Source: Candidatus Obscuribacterales bacterium (GTDB lineage: Bacteria > Cyanobacteriota > Vampirovibrionia > Obscuribacterales > Obscuribacteraceae). From it: a stretch of DNA of 64,000 nt. The notes under the pieces were generated by a model. That model was not told where the DNA came from. It searched no databases and saw only the letters and a list, made by a program, of their open reading frames with translations. The stretch lies in NCBI GenBank assembly GCA_020634035.1, contig JACKCM010000002.1, forward strand, positions 744,001 through 808,000, written 5' to 3'. Shown in pieces: positions 46,501-61,500 of this stretch (positions are counted from its first letter, which is position 1; each line of letters starts with the position of its first letter). The translations under genes were made by a program, and so were the position numbers.

Positions 46501-49500
46501 AGCTTTAAATTGGAGCAAATTTCGTCGGCATGAAGAGGAGACTGCCCGATTGCTTCAAGAATTACCCTGTCCTGTTCTGCAAGCTTTCTCTGGATGGAAT
46601 TCTGTTCTAATAGACGCGCGTCGTCAGATTCGAGCATCGAGATCGTTATAGCGGTACTAGTTTTGTCTTCTTCGGTCTCTTGTTCCAGTTCTTGAGCCGG
46701 ATGACAGTCGCGAGGAGTCTTTCTGCTTCGCTTATAAATTGCTTTTACTATGTGTCGAACTGAAACACGCTCACCCTGGGCTGGCATGCTGGCATTTGCA
46801 ATCAGAGAGATTTTTTTGATTATCTCCCATGCAGTCGATTGAGTGACATTAGCCAGGATGGATAACTCTACTGAGTTCAAGGCGATTCCATATTCGAGAA
46901 AATATATTGCTGCCAGGTAAGGCAGCGGCTTTCTAATTCCTCTAAAGAAAGTCGAAGAAGTAATCCAGGTTTTTGAATTGCAATCCCGGCACTTTAAGCA
47001 GCGTCCTTCTTCTTTCATAAGTTCTACTCTAGTACTTTGACAATGAGAGCATTCAAAGTTTTTTTTCGAACCACAACAAAGTTTCTTTAGTTGAGATTCT
47101 TTATCTGGAAAGGAATCAGATAACTCGCTCCAGATTTGATAGATTCTTTCCTTCCTTTCCATCGTTCTATCTCCAAAATAAGTTAACTAGAATAACGATG
47201 GTGAACCTAAATAGGTTCAATTAACTTTGCGAAACTGGCAAGTGCTATTAAAAAACGAAGCTGAACCGATATCGGTTCAGCTTCGCTTTAAACCCTATGG
47301 CTCTGAGGAGTTGATCTAATCAACTTATGTGATTTTGGCTGGCTGGTTTTATCCAGGCAGCCAATTCTTCATCAGAGAAATCACCCATGGTTTTCCATTC
47401 AGGTGTCATCTCAATTTCAAATGTATTAAAAACAGATTCTTTCATCTTTTCCAGAAGGGCCGTTACTTCCTCAGAAGTTGCTCCGCCCAGGTTAATGACA
47501 AAATTAGCGTGCAGGGAAGATACTGCGGCATTTCCGATTTTTAGATCTTTGGCTCCTGATTTGTCCAAAAGATAACCAGCAGACTTGTCTGGCAGAGGAT
47601 TCTTAAAGGTAGAGCCCAAATTTGGCCAGCCTATAGGCTGAGTCCGCCATCTGTAATCTTCATTGGCCTGGGTCTTTGCCGAAATTTCTTCGCTGCTGCC
47701 AGGAGAGAGTTTGAATTTAGCTGAAACCACCACATGGCGAGATGGATCCAGATTGCAGTTTCTATAGACGAATCCCAGCTCAGAAGCAGGAATTGTTTTT
47801 ATATCACCAGCCTGGCTGTCGAAAACCAAAGCACTTTCTAATATGTTTGCAATACAGCTGCCATGTGCACCGGCGTTCATGATAACCGCTCCACCGACGG
47901 TACCGGGAATTCCAACCGCGAACTCCAGACCAGACAGACCCATTTGCGCTGCGTATTTCGCAAGGTGGGGAAGCCGCGCACCAGCTGCCGCTTCAAGGGT
48001 CTCAGAATTGGTCGAATTGATATCTTTTAAAAAGGCCGTTCTGATTACGGTGCCTTTAACCCCACGAGACGAGATTAGTAGATTCGAACCGCCTCCTACA
48101 ATTGACCAGGGCTCACCCTCTTCTTGCAATTGATTGACCAGGCTAACCAGCTCATCGACATTTTGAGGTTGGCAAAGCCTGTCTGCCTCACCACCTATTT
48201 TCATGGTAGAGAACTTGGAAAGTGGTGCCTTAAGCGCTTCTTCCATTACTCCTCAGCAATTCTAGAATTTGTGGACCAACTTTTGTTATGTCGCCTGCGC
48301 CTACGGTCATTAAAATGTCGTTCTTTTTTAGATGCGGCAAAACACTTCTGGCCAACTCTTCTGTTTTGCCCGGTAAGTAGTGCGCGTCAGCATGACTCAT
48401 CTCTTTCACAAATATCTCTGAAGAAACGCCTTGAATAGGCTTGCCCCGAGCGATATAGATTTCAGAAATAAATACCAGATCCGCATTGGCGAAGGCGTTC
48501 AAAAATTCAGTCCAGTGATTCTTGAGACGACCAGGTTGATGCGGCTGGAAAAGAATGACCAGACGTTTTGCTAAATCGCTTTCGGATAGATACTCTCTTG
48601 CTGCCTGCAGTGTGGCAACCACTTCGGTTGGATGATGTGCATAATCATCAATTACTGTTATTCCGTTCTCGGTTCCCAGAATTTGAAACCGGCGGTTTAC
48701 TCCGCAAAACTCATTCAAGGAAGAGCTAATAGTGTCAAAAGGAATGCCAAGATATAGTCCGATCACACAGCAGGCTAAAGCGTTGCTCTTATTGTGCGTT
48801 CCAGGGACACTGAGCTTGGTTTCTCCCAGCAGCACATCTCCCTGGTAGACCCGAAATCCAAATGAACTGGTCGACTCAAAGGAATAATCAGAGTTGATCG
48901 TCTCTTTTTTAGTGCTGTAGGTCAGAATCTTCGGAATATTGTCCTTCGGCAAAATCTCAAGTAGTCGCTGGCAACCTGGATCGTCCAGGCAAACAACCAG
49001 CAAATCCTTTGTCTGAATACAGAAGGTCACCATTGACTGCAGTATCTCTTCCAGACCACCAGGGTAATTCTCCAGGTGATCCGTTTCGATATTGGTGATC
49101 ACCCCGATGGATGGATTGACACTAATATGAGTTCCATCACTTTCGTCAATCTCTGCGACGAAGTAGTCTCCCTTTCCATATCTGGAGTTGGAACCTATTT
49201 TTGTAAATACGCCACCAACCACCACTGTCGGATCGAGACCGCCATCCACAAGAATTTGGGCTAACATTCCTGTGGTGGTCGTTTTTCCGTGGGTACCAGA
49301 GACTCCCAGGAGCTTATGCCCCTGGGTCAGTAGTGCCAGCATCTGTGATCGATGAATAACAGGAATCCTTGCAGCCAGCGCTTCAACCATTTCCGGGTTG
49401 TCTTCTGTTATGGCTGTGGAGACCACAACCGCACCAGACCCTTTTATATTGCTGGCCTGGTGCCCGATGAAAATCTTTGCGCCTTTTGATTCGAGTTCTT

Positions 49501-52500
49501 CAAGAAGTTCGGAATTGGCTCGGTCAGAGCCTGATACCTCTACGCCCTTGGCCAGTAGAATTCTTGCCAGGGCGGACATTCCGATTCCACCAATACCGAT
49601 AAAGTGGACAGGACCTTTTATGCTGTTTGTGTTTGTCGATTGGCTATTAGTAACTAGATTGTTTTGCAAATTTCCGGTGGCTTCAGATAGGTTGACTTCC
49701 AATTTGTTTCCTCGGACCCACAATTAGTGGTTGAACGACTACTTGAAAACGAGTCTCCAAGCCAACTCGTTTCAAAACAAATATAGCCGCTCTCGAGCAA
49801 ACACTCAACGAAAGAAGTGTTTAGCTTTCAGCCTTCTGTTTGTTTATTCTTTTGACCAGGCGAGCTTTCTTTCTGGCACCGGCATTCTTATGCAAAACGC
49901 CTTTGTTTATCGCTTTATCAATTACTTCGTAGTAGGTTTTGACTTGCTCATCACAAGTGCTCAGGTCGCCAGCTTTCAAAGCTTCTTCGACTTTTGTTTG
50001 CTCGGTTCTGACTCTGGATTTCCAGACCCGGTTGCGAACGCGGTTTCTCTCCGCAACTTTTACTCTTTTCTTGGCAGATTTGATATTAGGCACGACGTCT
50101 TTCCCGCCCTTCGTATTGGCACTTATAAAGGATTACATGTATGGCTGAGAATTCTAACACACCGTGATGCTTTCGGGCGCCTGCATCCGGGGATTCTGGA
50201 AAACATCGTTTACAGTTTAGCGCCACTTAAGGATGGAGATTTTCTCAAATTGTCTATATCCGAGGAGTATACACCGAACTTTGACTAGTTACTGACTTCT
50301 TAACCATGCCCTGAGCTGAAAATCGGGAGACGCCGTCGGGGGACGATACCCGACGGCGTCAAGCTAAAACGTTCTATTTGCACGGCGTAAGCTTTACAGC
50401 TTGCCAGGCTCTATTTCTTAGTTGCGGCTCCGACTGCTTGTTTTATTGCGTCGAAGTTTCCTTTTCCAACCGAATCACCGAGTGACTGTCCTAAACCCTT
50501 GTCTCCGGTAATTTCAGCTGCACTTTTACCCATTAGCTCGCCCATCTCTTTCAAGACGTTCTTTGCATTGTCTTCCTGGTCAGTGCCCTTAAGCTTGTCC
50601 AGGTGCTGTGAGGCGTTGTCTAAATGGTCGCTGACTCCGGCGGCATGATCTGTCTTGTCGAAGGCATCGACCTGCTCAGCTGCCTTGTCCGTTATCTTGA
50701 CTTTGTCGGCTTCTTGACCAGCTTCCGAACCTTCAGCAATTTTGTTTGCGGGGGTATCTGCGCTCTTCTGATCGTGTTTGAGAATGTCGACGCTGTTGAG
50801 TCCACTTTCACCTGCGCCGTGTTTCCCAATGCTGTCGCCGACATTATCGGCTCCTTTAGAGGTGTTGCCACCGTTTTCAAATCCGTTAGCCATCGTCCTT
50901 TTGATTACTCCCTTAGTTTTAGCTTTCTTCTTTGAGTTGAAACAGTCTAATTGTTAACGCGGGTTAATATTTGCCTGTTTCGATTTGCGGGTCGTACCTG
51001 CCGGATAGCTGGAAAACTCCCAGCACTGCACTTTTCCCGTTTCTGATACTAAACTACTCTTCCCCCAGGGGATCGTCAATGCGGATTCTACGTAGTCCAG
51101 TCTTAATCAGCACTAATTTAAGGATCTTATATATAACTACTAGAAGCTATCTAGTTGCCGGATTTACTGTCCTGGCTGACTTTCCAGTCAAACTGATAGC
51201 GAATCTGGACGTAGGGAGGGGAGCCTTTAGGCAGGGGCTCTAATTTAGCCGTTTTCAGGGCGTTCATGGCAGATTGGTCCACCGAATCGACTCCGCTACC
51301 GTCCACTATCTCCGGATTGACTATCTGACCATTACGCATAATCGAGAAGACCGCTACTACCGACCGGGCTTTGAATCCTTTTGGAGGCGTCCATTTGTCT
51401 TGAATCGCCTTCTTCATCCTTTTCATGTAAGGACCAAACTCAACCTCTCCCACTGCAGCATCTTCGTCTACACCGCCGTCATCCTCCCAGTTGGCTGTTT
51501 CAATAGGAATGCTGTGCTCACGGGGCTTGGAAAGTTTTTCGCTGACCAGTTTTTCGGCTGCCAGGCGCTGCCGCTCTGCTTCTCGGGCGGCAAGGTCAGG
51601 ATAATCTGATAGAGAATGTCCAACACGAATCGATTCCTGCTTGGAGCTCTTTACCTCCATAGCCGGAACCACCTTGGTAATCTCCTGATTGTTTGAAGCC
51701 ACTGCAAATACAGGCTCCTGGGCTTTACCCTTTCTGGACAGAGCCTGCTCATTTACGTTTTTTTTGACATAGTCGACAATCGTCTCGAAGTCCATCTGTC
51801 CACTACCGGCTTTTAGCCCCTCGATCAGGTTCGCTACTAGAAAAGAGGAATTGTCCACCGATGAGTGGTATGAGGGTTGTCCGATTTGATTGCCGGCAAG
51901 TATTGTCGTGCCAGTTTCTTCGGCGATTTTCTGATAGAGGTCGGAATTTGGCGAGTTGATGTCAGGAGATTCGCTGTTCTGTCCATTCGCTGAGGTTTCA
52001 TCCTCCTCAGGACCTCCGACTGGCGATATATCCAGAATGCTCACAATGTACGGAGATTGAGTTCTCCTTCGAATCTCCTTGAGAGTCTCCTTCAGTTTTA
52101 TGGTTCCAATACTCGGATTAGCAGTTTCTGCTTCGTACATACAGAGTTGTAAATCCTGCCCGTCATCGGTCGGAATATACCTGGTGCAGAAATACAGAAT
52201 AACAAGGTCGTTAGGCAGAGCATGTTTCAACAGCCATGGTTCAGACAGGCATTTCGAGATGTTTTTCTGAATCGCCTTGACATTGGTGACTGTCAGAACA
52301 TGTTTAGGACCGAATTTACCCATCTCAGGGTTTGCCAATAGCGCAGACATTAGTAGCGCGTTGTTTTGAGCGAACTTTATCGGTTCTATCTTCTTATCAT
52401 GAAAGTTGTCGAGGGCAACAATCAGAGCCCATTTCTCTCTGATTTCTGTTTTCTTCTCGGGTTTTTTCAGGGAGTTTTTGACTTTCTGACTGGCTTGCTT

Positions 52501-55500
52501 AGCAGCTTCAAGCGGTTTGATTTTGTTGATGGCAAGGGCGGCATCAGAATTCGAGAGCTGAACCGATATCGGTAGAGCTACAGAAGTGAGGTATGCCAAA
52601 ATTTTGGAAGATCTATGCATCTTATTTTTCATAGAATGCATTTTATTCAATTTCGGCAGCCCCTTGCCAGTTTGACTGAGAATTCGGTCAGGTTTCGGCG
52701 CCGGATTCCGCACAAAATGTTTATCGAGAGGTGCGCTAATTCCCATTGTGGCGTTGGTTCAAAGTACAGATTCAATGTGCTTTATATTTGAACTGCTCAA
52801 TTTATACGCTTCATATATAAGTCGATTGATTTCAGGTACATTCGCATTCTGATTTTCTGATTGCAGAAGGAGCGCTATTTTTTGAGCCAGATTTTTTTGA
52901 GCTGTTTTCTCTAGATCTGGTACTGGCATTTTTTCCAGTGTCTCGATATCAATCTGTGCCAGGGCTCTGCCTGCTTCTCTTGTTTTTAACCTATATAGAT
53001 ACAAGTAGAGGTTTGAGTTCATCAACGCTGTGAAAAATTCCAGAGCGAATGGAACTTTCACCGTGGTGTTATTTCCCTGCTGATCTTTTATAAGTTCCTT
53101 TTTTAGTTTCTTATCGGAAAAACTATGAATGTTGTTCAAGTGATAGAAGCCTTCACGATCAAGGGCGGCTACAAGGCGATCTCCTGTTTGTCTTACCAAA
53201 ATTTTTTCATTCTTTATCACCAGTTTGTCAAAGCCACCGGCGAAAAGCTTTTCTGGAGCGATTTCAATATAGTGGCCGGTCCATTCTATTGAGAATGGTT
53301 TTATTGAAGAGCCTGAGATCAGACCGGGTTGCCAGTTCTCCCCCAGTTTCTCCTTTGCCACCACATTTCTTTGACCGATGCGTGATCTGATTCCGGTATG
53401 TCCTCGCAGATAGGTGCTCATAGGCGCGAAATTTCGCATGTATTGAGCGATCTCATCGTCCTCGCTCGTGAACACCATATGAAAACGCTGATGATCCGAA
53501 GAGATTAGGTGTGATAGAGGTATCGAGTAGTTCGTCTTGTCGGGTGAGTCACCAATGCGATGGCAATAGCTTTCAAGCTCTATCTGGTAGTCTTCCTCAG
53601 ATTGGTTTGCGCTTCGCTCTAAAACCGGTACGCACCATCGCCCTACAGTTGCGCCTTGAATGGACGTATCTGGCAACTCGGATAAACTGATTATTTTTGT
53701 ATTGCTTAGAATCGCCTTTCGAAGCCGTGAATAGCGCCTTCCAGTCAGGAAACCATCCGGTACCAGAAGCGTCATTCTTCCACCGTTCGGCCTGGTCATT
53801 CGAAAGCAGACATCATGAAAAATTGCGTTCAGCCTGATCTTATATTCGGCACTGTCAGGGAAATGACTCTTCAAAAGTTTTGTAGAGACCTTCTCTATTA
53901 CAGGCTGATTTCGTGCACCGAAACTCAGATAAGGAGGGTTGGTGATCACCAGGTCGAAACCAGCGGAGATTCGACCGTCAAATACCAAGGAAGCTCTATC
54001 CTCCCGTAATGCCGCCAGTGTCGAATCAGTAACTATTATATTTTTCGAGAGAGCCTGTACAATGCCTCTCAATTCATCGTGCGACATAGTCGAATTCTTG
54101 CTTTTCAGTAGTCCGTCTATATAGAGCAGCAAAGCACATCTCGCCAGTGCCACTGCTCTACCATCGAGATCCATACCGAAAAGCGAGGAGCAAACAAACT
54201 CGTATATCCATTCTCTGCTCGCACCACTATCCAGAGCATATTCAACGAATCCGACAAGAAAGTTACCTGTGCCGCATGCCGGATCGAGCACTCGATATTG
54301 CCGAGACTTCCATTTTGTATTTGTATCGCATATAGAATCGTCCTCGCAGCTGGACTTTATTAAATTCGTCGAGCCTTCTTTCTGGGATTTATGAATACAG
54401 TAGCTAACTATATCTGGTGGCGTGTAGTATTGGCCTTTGCTACGTCGATGATATTTAGAACTGCTCTGTATACGTATATCTTTATAGTCGATCGAGTCCG
54501 ACCCGGAAGGCACGACTAAATGAAAGCTGTGCAGATGTTCGTACAAAAGCCCTATTGAGTAGGGTTTGGCGAGATCCTGATAAGCGGCGGAATTCGAATC
54601 GGCGTAGGAATCGAGCAATTCAAATACAGCGTTGATAATCGCCGTTTCATCTAGCAGATTAACGTCTGTTTGAAATGGATACCAATTCGTTGTCATCAGA
54701 GAATCTTTAGAGAATATGATCGCCTCTTGTATCTCTGATTCGATATCTTTTGAGTATTCTTTTGAACCGTATCTGGTGAACAACCAGAGCAGAAAATATC
54801 TCATAGAATATTCATCGAATAATTCTCTGCTATGGTCGAACTCCTCTATATGCTTTGGCGATAACTTCGTATTCTCTATGTTACGCACTATTGAGTATGC
54901 AACAAGAATTCTCAGATTTTTGAATAGTCGGGATATATGTCCTTGTTTGGATTTTGTTAGCGGCATCTGCTGAAACTACTACTCTGGCTCTGTTTCTGAT
55001 ATCAAGGAAGCTACTCTGTCTTTTGTATATAGATACGAAATACAAACGTCTTAGGCTAAGAATAGTGCACTGGAGAAGGAATTGGTTATTATTCCAGTGC
55101 CCGGGTTTAAGAAGGCTGATTAAATTCTCTACAACTGTCAAAAACCTGTAGAAAACTTTCCCTTGTCAGTTATATCCGGTGGCCTCCTACTGTATTTGGA
55201 TCAGATAAACAGCCGATCATTAGAGGCTTTTGAGGTTTTCTACAGATTGAACAAGGGGACTTCGGTTGTCAATAAAGCTGTTCATAATCGCAACTCCCAT
55301 AGGTAATCTTTCGGACCTCTCAGACCGTACACGAGAGGCAATATCGGATATCGATCTTATATTCGCTGAAGATACCCGGGTCAGTAAGAAACTGCTGCTC
55401 CATATCGGAGTTTCTCCGCACAAACTAATCAGCTGCCATAAATTCAATGAGAAGTCCCGATTCAAGCAGCTCAATGAAGCATTCGAGAAAGGCATGGATG

Positions 55501-58500
55501 TGGCATTGATGTCCGACGCCGGCACCCCCCTGCTGTCTGACCCTGGACAGAGCCTGGTTTCCGAAGCTATCTCCCTGGGCTTCGAAATCTGTGCGATTCC
55601 GGGACCGACAGCCCTGGTTCAGGCCCTCGTAGGCTCCGGGCTGCCCTGCGATAGATTTTCCTTCGAGGGGTTTCTGCCGGACAAAGAAGGTCAACTAAGG
55701 AAACATCTCCTGGAACTGGCCGATGAGAAACGCACCCTGGTCTTCTATGTCTCGCCCCACAACCTCTTGAAGCGTATCGATACCATGATTGAGGTATTGG
55801 GTGATCGCAATGCCTGTCTTGCCAAAGAGCTGACCAAAAAATTCGAACGCTACTTTCGAGGCACCCTGTCTTCGATAAAGCAGGAATTGAACGAAGAGAA
55901 TCTTAAAGGCGAGTTCACCCTGGTACTGGCAGGCAAAAACAAAGATGATGAACTCAAGGTCGATGTCTCAGACGACACCGTCACGGACTTTATTCTCGAT
56001 GCTCATCGAAAGGGGCATTCTGTTAAGGAGATAGCCAGGCTTGTCGCCGATAGATACTCGGTCAAAAAGTCAGAAGCCTACAGCCGGGCCGTCGAGGTTG
56101 TTCAGAAAAAGAAGGACTGAGGCATGGATTGCTCACAACTTCGATTCGGGCATATATAATTGTGTTTTCTTAAGGCAAGGCGCCGGGAGCAGCCCCCATG
56201 TTTCAAGCAGGTCAGGTTCTAAAGGTAAAAGTTGAGAGCAGCCCCGGTGAATACGGTTATGGACGCGCCACCATAGTTGATCGGGACGGCAACAATTTGC
56301 TGGTCCAGATCAAAACCAGTCGTGACTCAAACAAAATTCTACCCCGGGGCACCAAGATCTGGTTCGTCAATGATTCTCCCCGACTTACTTTCAATGGTTT
56401 CTGGTATTCAACCGTGACCGGAAAGGAGATTGTCAAAGGCCGCACCGTACTGATCTGCTCCCTGCCCAAACTGGAGCCGCTCTCCCAGAGACGCAAATCC
56501 CACCGAGTCAATGTCGATGTACCCGTAACCATCTCTCTTGATATTGAAGGAAAAGAGAAACAGGAGTTCAGAACCCGAGACCTGTGCAAGTCCGGTTCTG
56601 CCATCGAGACATCTCGCCTTGACGCCTCTCTTGTCGAAGTCGGCAAAGAGATAGGCTGTGTACTGCATACGGATCTGGGCGAGGTCAAATTAAAGGCTCG
56701 GGTCATAAGAATAGAAGAGAACTGGCTCGCCAAAAAGACAACTCTAGCCCTCGAGTTCATAGCGCTCTCCAAAGAATCTTCCGATACTCTCGATAGACTA
56801 CTGGTGAAACTCGGAGGCAAGCCCCGGGACAGCAAGTTGGAAGAGGTAGCCGGCAAAGCCGGCGCCAAAGACGGACTTTCTGGCTGGGTAAGACAGGTCA
56901 AAAGAGAGGAGAGTGCTGATCAAGCGGTGACGGAAACCACCGGTGGTGACGACCTGGAAGTAGTCGAAGCAGAGCAGGATGATCTCCTGGATGAAGCTGC
57001 CGTGGAGGGTGGTGCAGAGAAGGTCGCTTCCGGAAATGAGAGCGGCAATCCGTTTTTCTCTGATGACGACAAGTAGCTGGTCTTGTTTGAAATAATTACG
57101 AAAGGCAAAATTTAGTGGCAACAGAATCAATCTCCATACTTGAAGCAACCGTTCTAGGCATTGTTCAGGGTTTAACGGAGTTCCTCCCCATTTCAAGTAG
57201 TGCTCATCTCAGGGTGGTGCCGACCTTTATCGGATGGGGCGACCCGGGGGCTGCCTATTCGGCGGTTCTGCAACTTGGCTCTGTGGCCGCCTTGCTTGCC
57301 TATTTCGCCCGGCAGATAACCAGCATAACTCTCGGCTTTGTCAGCGCCATCAAAGAAAAGGACTACCAGTCCAGCGACTTCAAGCTTTTTACCGGTATTA
57401 TCATCGGTACCGCTCCTATTTGTATAATCGGTCTGGCGATCAAAAGCTTACTTGAACAGAAGGACAGCCCACTGCGCAGTCTTGAACTGATCGCCACGGT
57501 TTCTATTGTCATGGGTCTGCTTCTTGTCGTCGCCGAAGTGGTCGGCAATCAGAAAAAAAATCTGAAACAGATGGGAATCAAAGACGGTTTCATAGTAGGT
57601 CTTGGTCAGGCACTGGCCCTGATACCAGGGTGTTCCCGCAGCGGCTCGACATTGACCGTCGCCATGTTGTTAGGTCTGAACCGAGCCGATGCTGCCCGTT
57701 TCAGCTTCCTGCTCGGCATTCCTGCCGTTGTGCTCAGCGGCTTATTAGAGTTGAAAGAACTTTTTGAAATAGGAATAGCCGACATAGGCATACCCGGTTT
57801 GATTTGTGGTCTTATCGCCTCGACCGTGGTCAGCTACCTTGCCATCGCCTGGATGATAAAGTTTCTAGAGAAGCATTCTACCTGGTGGTTCGTGGTCTAT
57901 CGAGTCCTATTCGGAGCTTTTATCCTCTATGCTCTCAAGACCGGTCTCATCTCTTGATTCTTGCTTCAGTCGATATAGAAACAATCCTTTCGAATCTGCC
58001 CAGGTATTTTCGAAAGTGGCGATTCTCTCATAGTGACTATTGAAGTAGGCATCTTTTAAAAGCTCTCTGCCAAAGGACTCGAGGGTGATGATATATTCCG
58101 GTTTAAGGGCTTCTACTATGGCCGGGTTTACCTCGAGTACCTCCCCTTTTCCTTGATGGCTATCCGGAAGTCGCCCGAAACGCACCACCTCCGGTGATAG
58201 TAATCCACAGAAGTCGAGGATCTTGCCCGGGTGTTTGTAACCGAGGTAGCCTATCTCCGGGGCACCTATGGTGGCTTTCTCCCAGCCCGGATATTTCTTC
58301 ATTACTTCCAGGGCTTCACCAAACTGTGCCAGCCGTTTAAACTCATTGTTCCAGGCGAAGGTAACAGCAGTTAGATTGGCTTCCGGTCTGGTGAACTGCT
58401 GTATTAGTTGCACCATAAGCAATGCCACTATTGATACAAGCGCCACCACTCTTTTTGACATTGGCCTTTTTGAATCAGTGATGGACTCAAGGCATAGTGG

Positions 58501-61500
58501 AAATACCAGAGCGGCGAAGAACACCGGTATAAGAGAATACCAGCAGTGATACCATCCGAAAGGAGCCGGGTTTTTGATACCGAAAACAACCATGAATACA
58601 ATCACGGCTGCCATATAATAGCGAACGACCGTCAGTTTAAAGACCTTGAACGAGACTATTATGGTCACCAGTCCGGTAATGGTCGCCGCCAGAAAGTAGG
58701 CTATTCCCGGCACATCAAGATAGAAGCGCGGCAGAAATATTCCTGTACCTATCATCCAGACAGTATTCAGAAACATAAACGCAGGCGGCATCGGATAGAA
58801 CATCTTGAACTTTCCGACCATGCCATGTGGGATTACAGTACCGAAGGCCAGGTAAAGAGCCAGTACTATGGCAAGCACCGCTAGACCCGGAAAGATATAA
58901 GCTCCTACAAGTTTCCGTCGGTTCTCTCTGAAGCTCCAGATAAGGCTGACCGCCCACCATATAACCGCCTCCGGTCTGATGAAGGGCATTATCGAAGTAA
59001 GCCAGGCTACTGCTCCCTGTCTCTTGTGATGCATAGCCCAGATCGAAAGGATCAGGAAAGTCACCAGTATATGCGTCTCTTTTCCGAATATCGTCTGTTG
59101 AATTCCATAGGGATCGAAAGCGTATACAAATATCGCCGCCGCAGCCGCGCTCCGCTTTGAAAACAGATCGAAAGCGAAGAAGTAGATTATTACTGCGTTC
59201 ACCATCTGGAAAACGGCATTAATCATCTGTGATACCAGGGCTACATCAGTTGATCGAAAAATTGAACATAAAAAATAAAGCAAGATCAAGTGAATATGGG
59301 AAGTGAAGCCGATTACCTTTTCGCCCGGATTATAATCGAAGCTGATACCATTCACCCAATTCCGAATATAGCGGAAGTCTATATAAGAGTCGTCTCCACA
59401 AATTGGAAACTGCAGCACCCTGGTCAGGGCTATCCATCCAAGACTGAGCGATATCACTAAGGCGGTCGATGCCACCACTGCCCGACTCTTTTCAGGTAGT
59501 CTGTGGTCGAAGTGAAAGAGGCAAAGACCTGCCACCAGCGCCAGTCCCAGGAAAGCAAAATATCTGGAAAATGCTCCATCGATATAACCCGACAGATTAG
59601 ATCCTGCTTCAGATCCCGGCCCTATCATATGACTGGCAAGGTCAGCTTGAAGACCCGATTTAACCAATCCGACCGCTGAAAAGACGGCGAATGTCACCCC
59701 AAGAATAGCGGTGGCGATGTATTTGTTCTTTGCGGCGCTTTCGATTTCCTGTTCCTGTTCCTGTTGCTCTTTCTGATTCGCTCTAATTCAGTCCATCGGG
59801 ATCGGTTATCGCAGCTTCGTCGCTCTGTTCATAGATAGGAAATGCCATGGTGGGCAGCTTCTTTGCCGCCGATGTAGTGGCAGCCTGTTGGGGCATATCC
59901 TCTTTTTTGCCACCCAGATTCAAGAAATTGGACATGAGCTCTCTTTTCTCCTTCTCGAAACGGCGCTTATCCTCGAGGAATTTGTTCTTTTCCGCTTCCA
60001 GATTCTTGTTCGCTTCCAGATCTCGATACTGATCAACCGGCGCCGGCTGCATCTCTGACTGGTCGTGCAGCTTGGCCGATAGCATCAAGCCACCCAGGAA
60101 AATAGCGGTGACGAAAACACCGGCTACAATAGCCAGGACAGGTTTAGACTGTTGCTCTTTCTTGCCGGCATGGACATTATAGGTGAGCAGCTCTTTCATC
60201 TCGAGAGCAGACTGGAAACGACCCCAGACATCCTGCTGGGTGCTTCTCTGTATCACTTCATCGATATGGTCGGAAATATCCGGATTGACTGCCTTCGGAG
60301 AAGCGACATTGAGGGCAGCCGGGTCCTCTCCGGTGAGCAGGAAATACATGGTGCAGCCCAGAGCATAAACATCAGAGCGAGGATCGGCCGCCCCCCAGTA
60401 CTGTTCCGGAGGGGAATAGCCCTGGGAAACCACATGGGTATTGTCCTCCGACTCTTCGAAGGGTCTTGCGATACCAAAGTCCACCAGTTTTACATGATCG
60501 TGCACATCGATCATGATATTACTGGGCTTCAGATCACGGTAGATAACCGGAGGGTCATGGGTGTGCAGATAATGAAGTACGTCGCAAATTTGTACCGCCC
60601 ACTCCACCACCATCTCTTCTGAGAAGGGCTCCTGGCGTTTCATGACCATCTCATGAAGATTCTGGCCCTGGACATATTCCATCACCAGAAAGGATTTGCC
60701 TTCTTCGGTAAAAAAATCGAGAATGCGGACGATATTGGGATGGTTGAGGGCCGCAAGCACCTGCGCTTCTCGGAAGAAGAACTGCAGCGCTTTCTCCCGG
60801 TCTTCCTCCCGGAAGAAATCATCTCGCAGTTGTTTTACGACACAGGCTCTCTTTTGATCGTTGAGATTAGGAAGGTTAAGGTCTCGGGCCATGAAGACGG
60901 TTCCCATCCCGCCCTGACCGAGTTTGTCCACCACTTCCCAGCGCCGATTCAGAACATAAGGAAATGCTCGGTCATTGTCATCTGTGATATAGCCTGTGTC
61001 CATTTATTGGGCTCGTCCGGGGATGCTATTGCTAATTTAATACATTCCCGGAAATTAGCAAGTCCCGGGTTCTATTAGTTAATCAGGCAGATTTTTAGCC
61101 AGTTTTTTTAGCTGATTTTTGAATTTGTCATCGAGATCATCTGCGGCATTCAAGCGAGAGAGCACCGCAGCAGCTTTATCCAGGCGGTCGAGGCGCTTCA
61201 GTACTTCTACATAGACGATCATCTCTTCTTTGTCGAGACTATTTGCTTCATCGGCTTCCTGAAAGGCTTCCAGAGACTCTTTGTACTTCTTCTCTCGATA
61301 AAGAGCCATGGCGATTATGCCCCGGGCTCTCTTTTCGGAGCCATTGCTCAATTTCAAGAGCAGTCTTGCTTCAATAAGCGCCTGTTTGTATTTCTTCTTA
61401 GCAAGCAGTGATCGAGCCAATAGATAACGGGCTTCGAAATTGCCGCTGTTTTGATCTACGACGGCAAAAAAGTGTTTGATCGCCTCTTTAGAATTGCCTC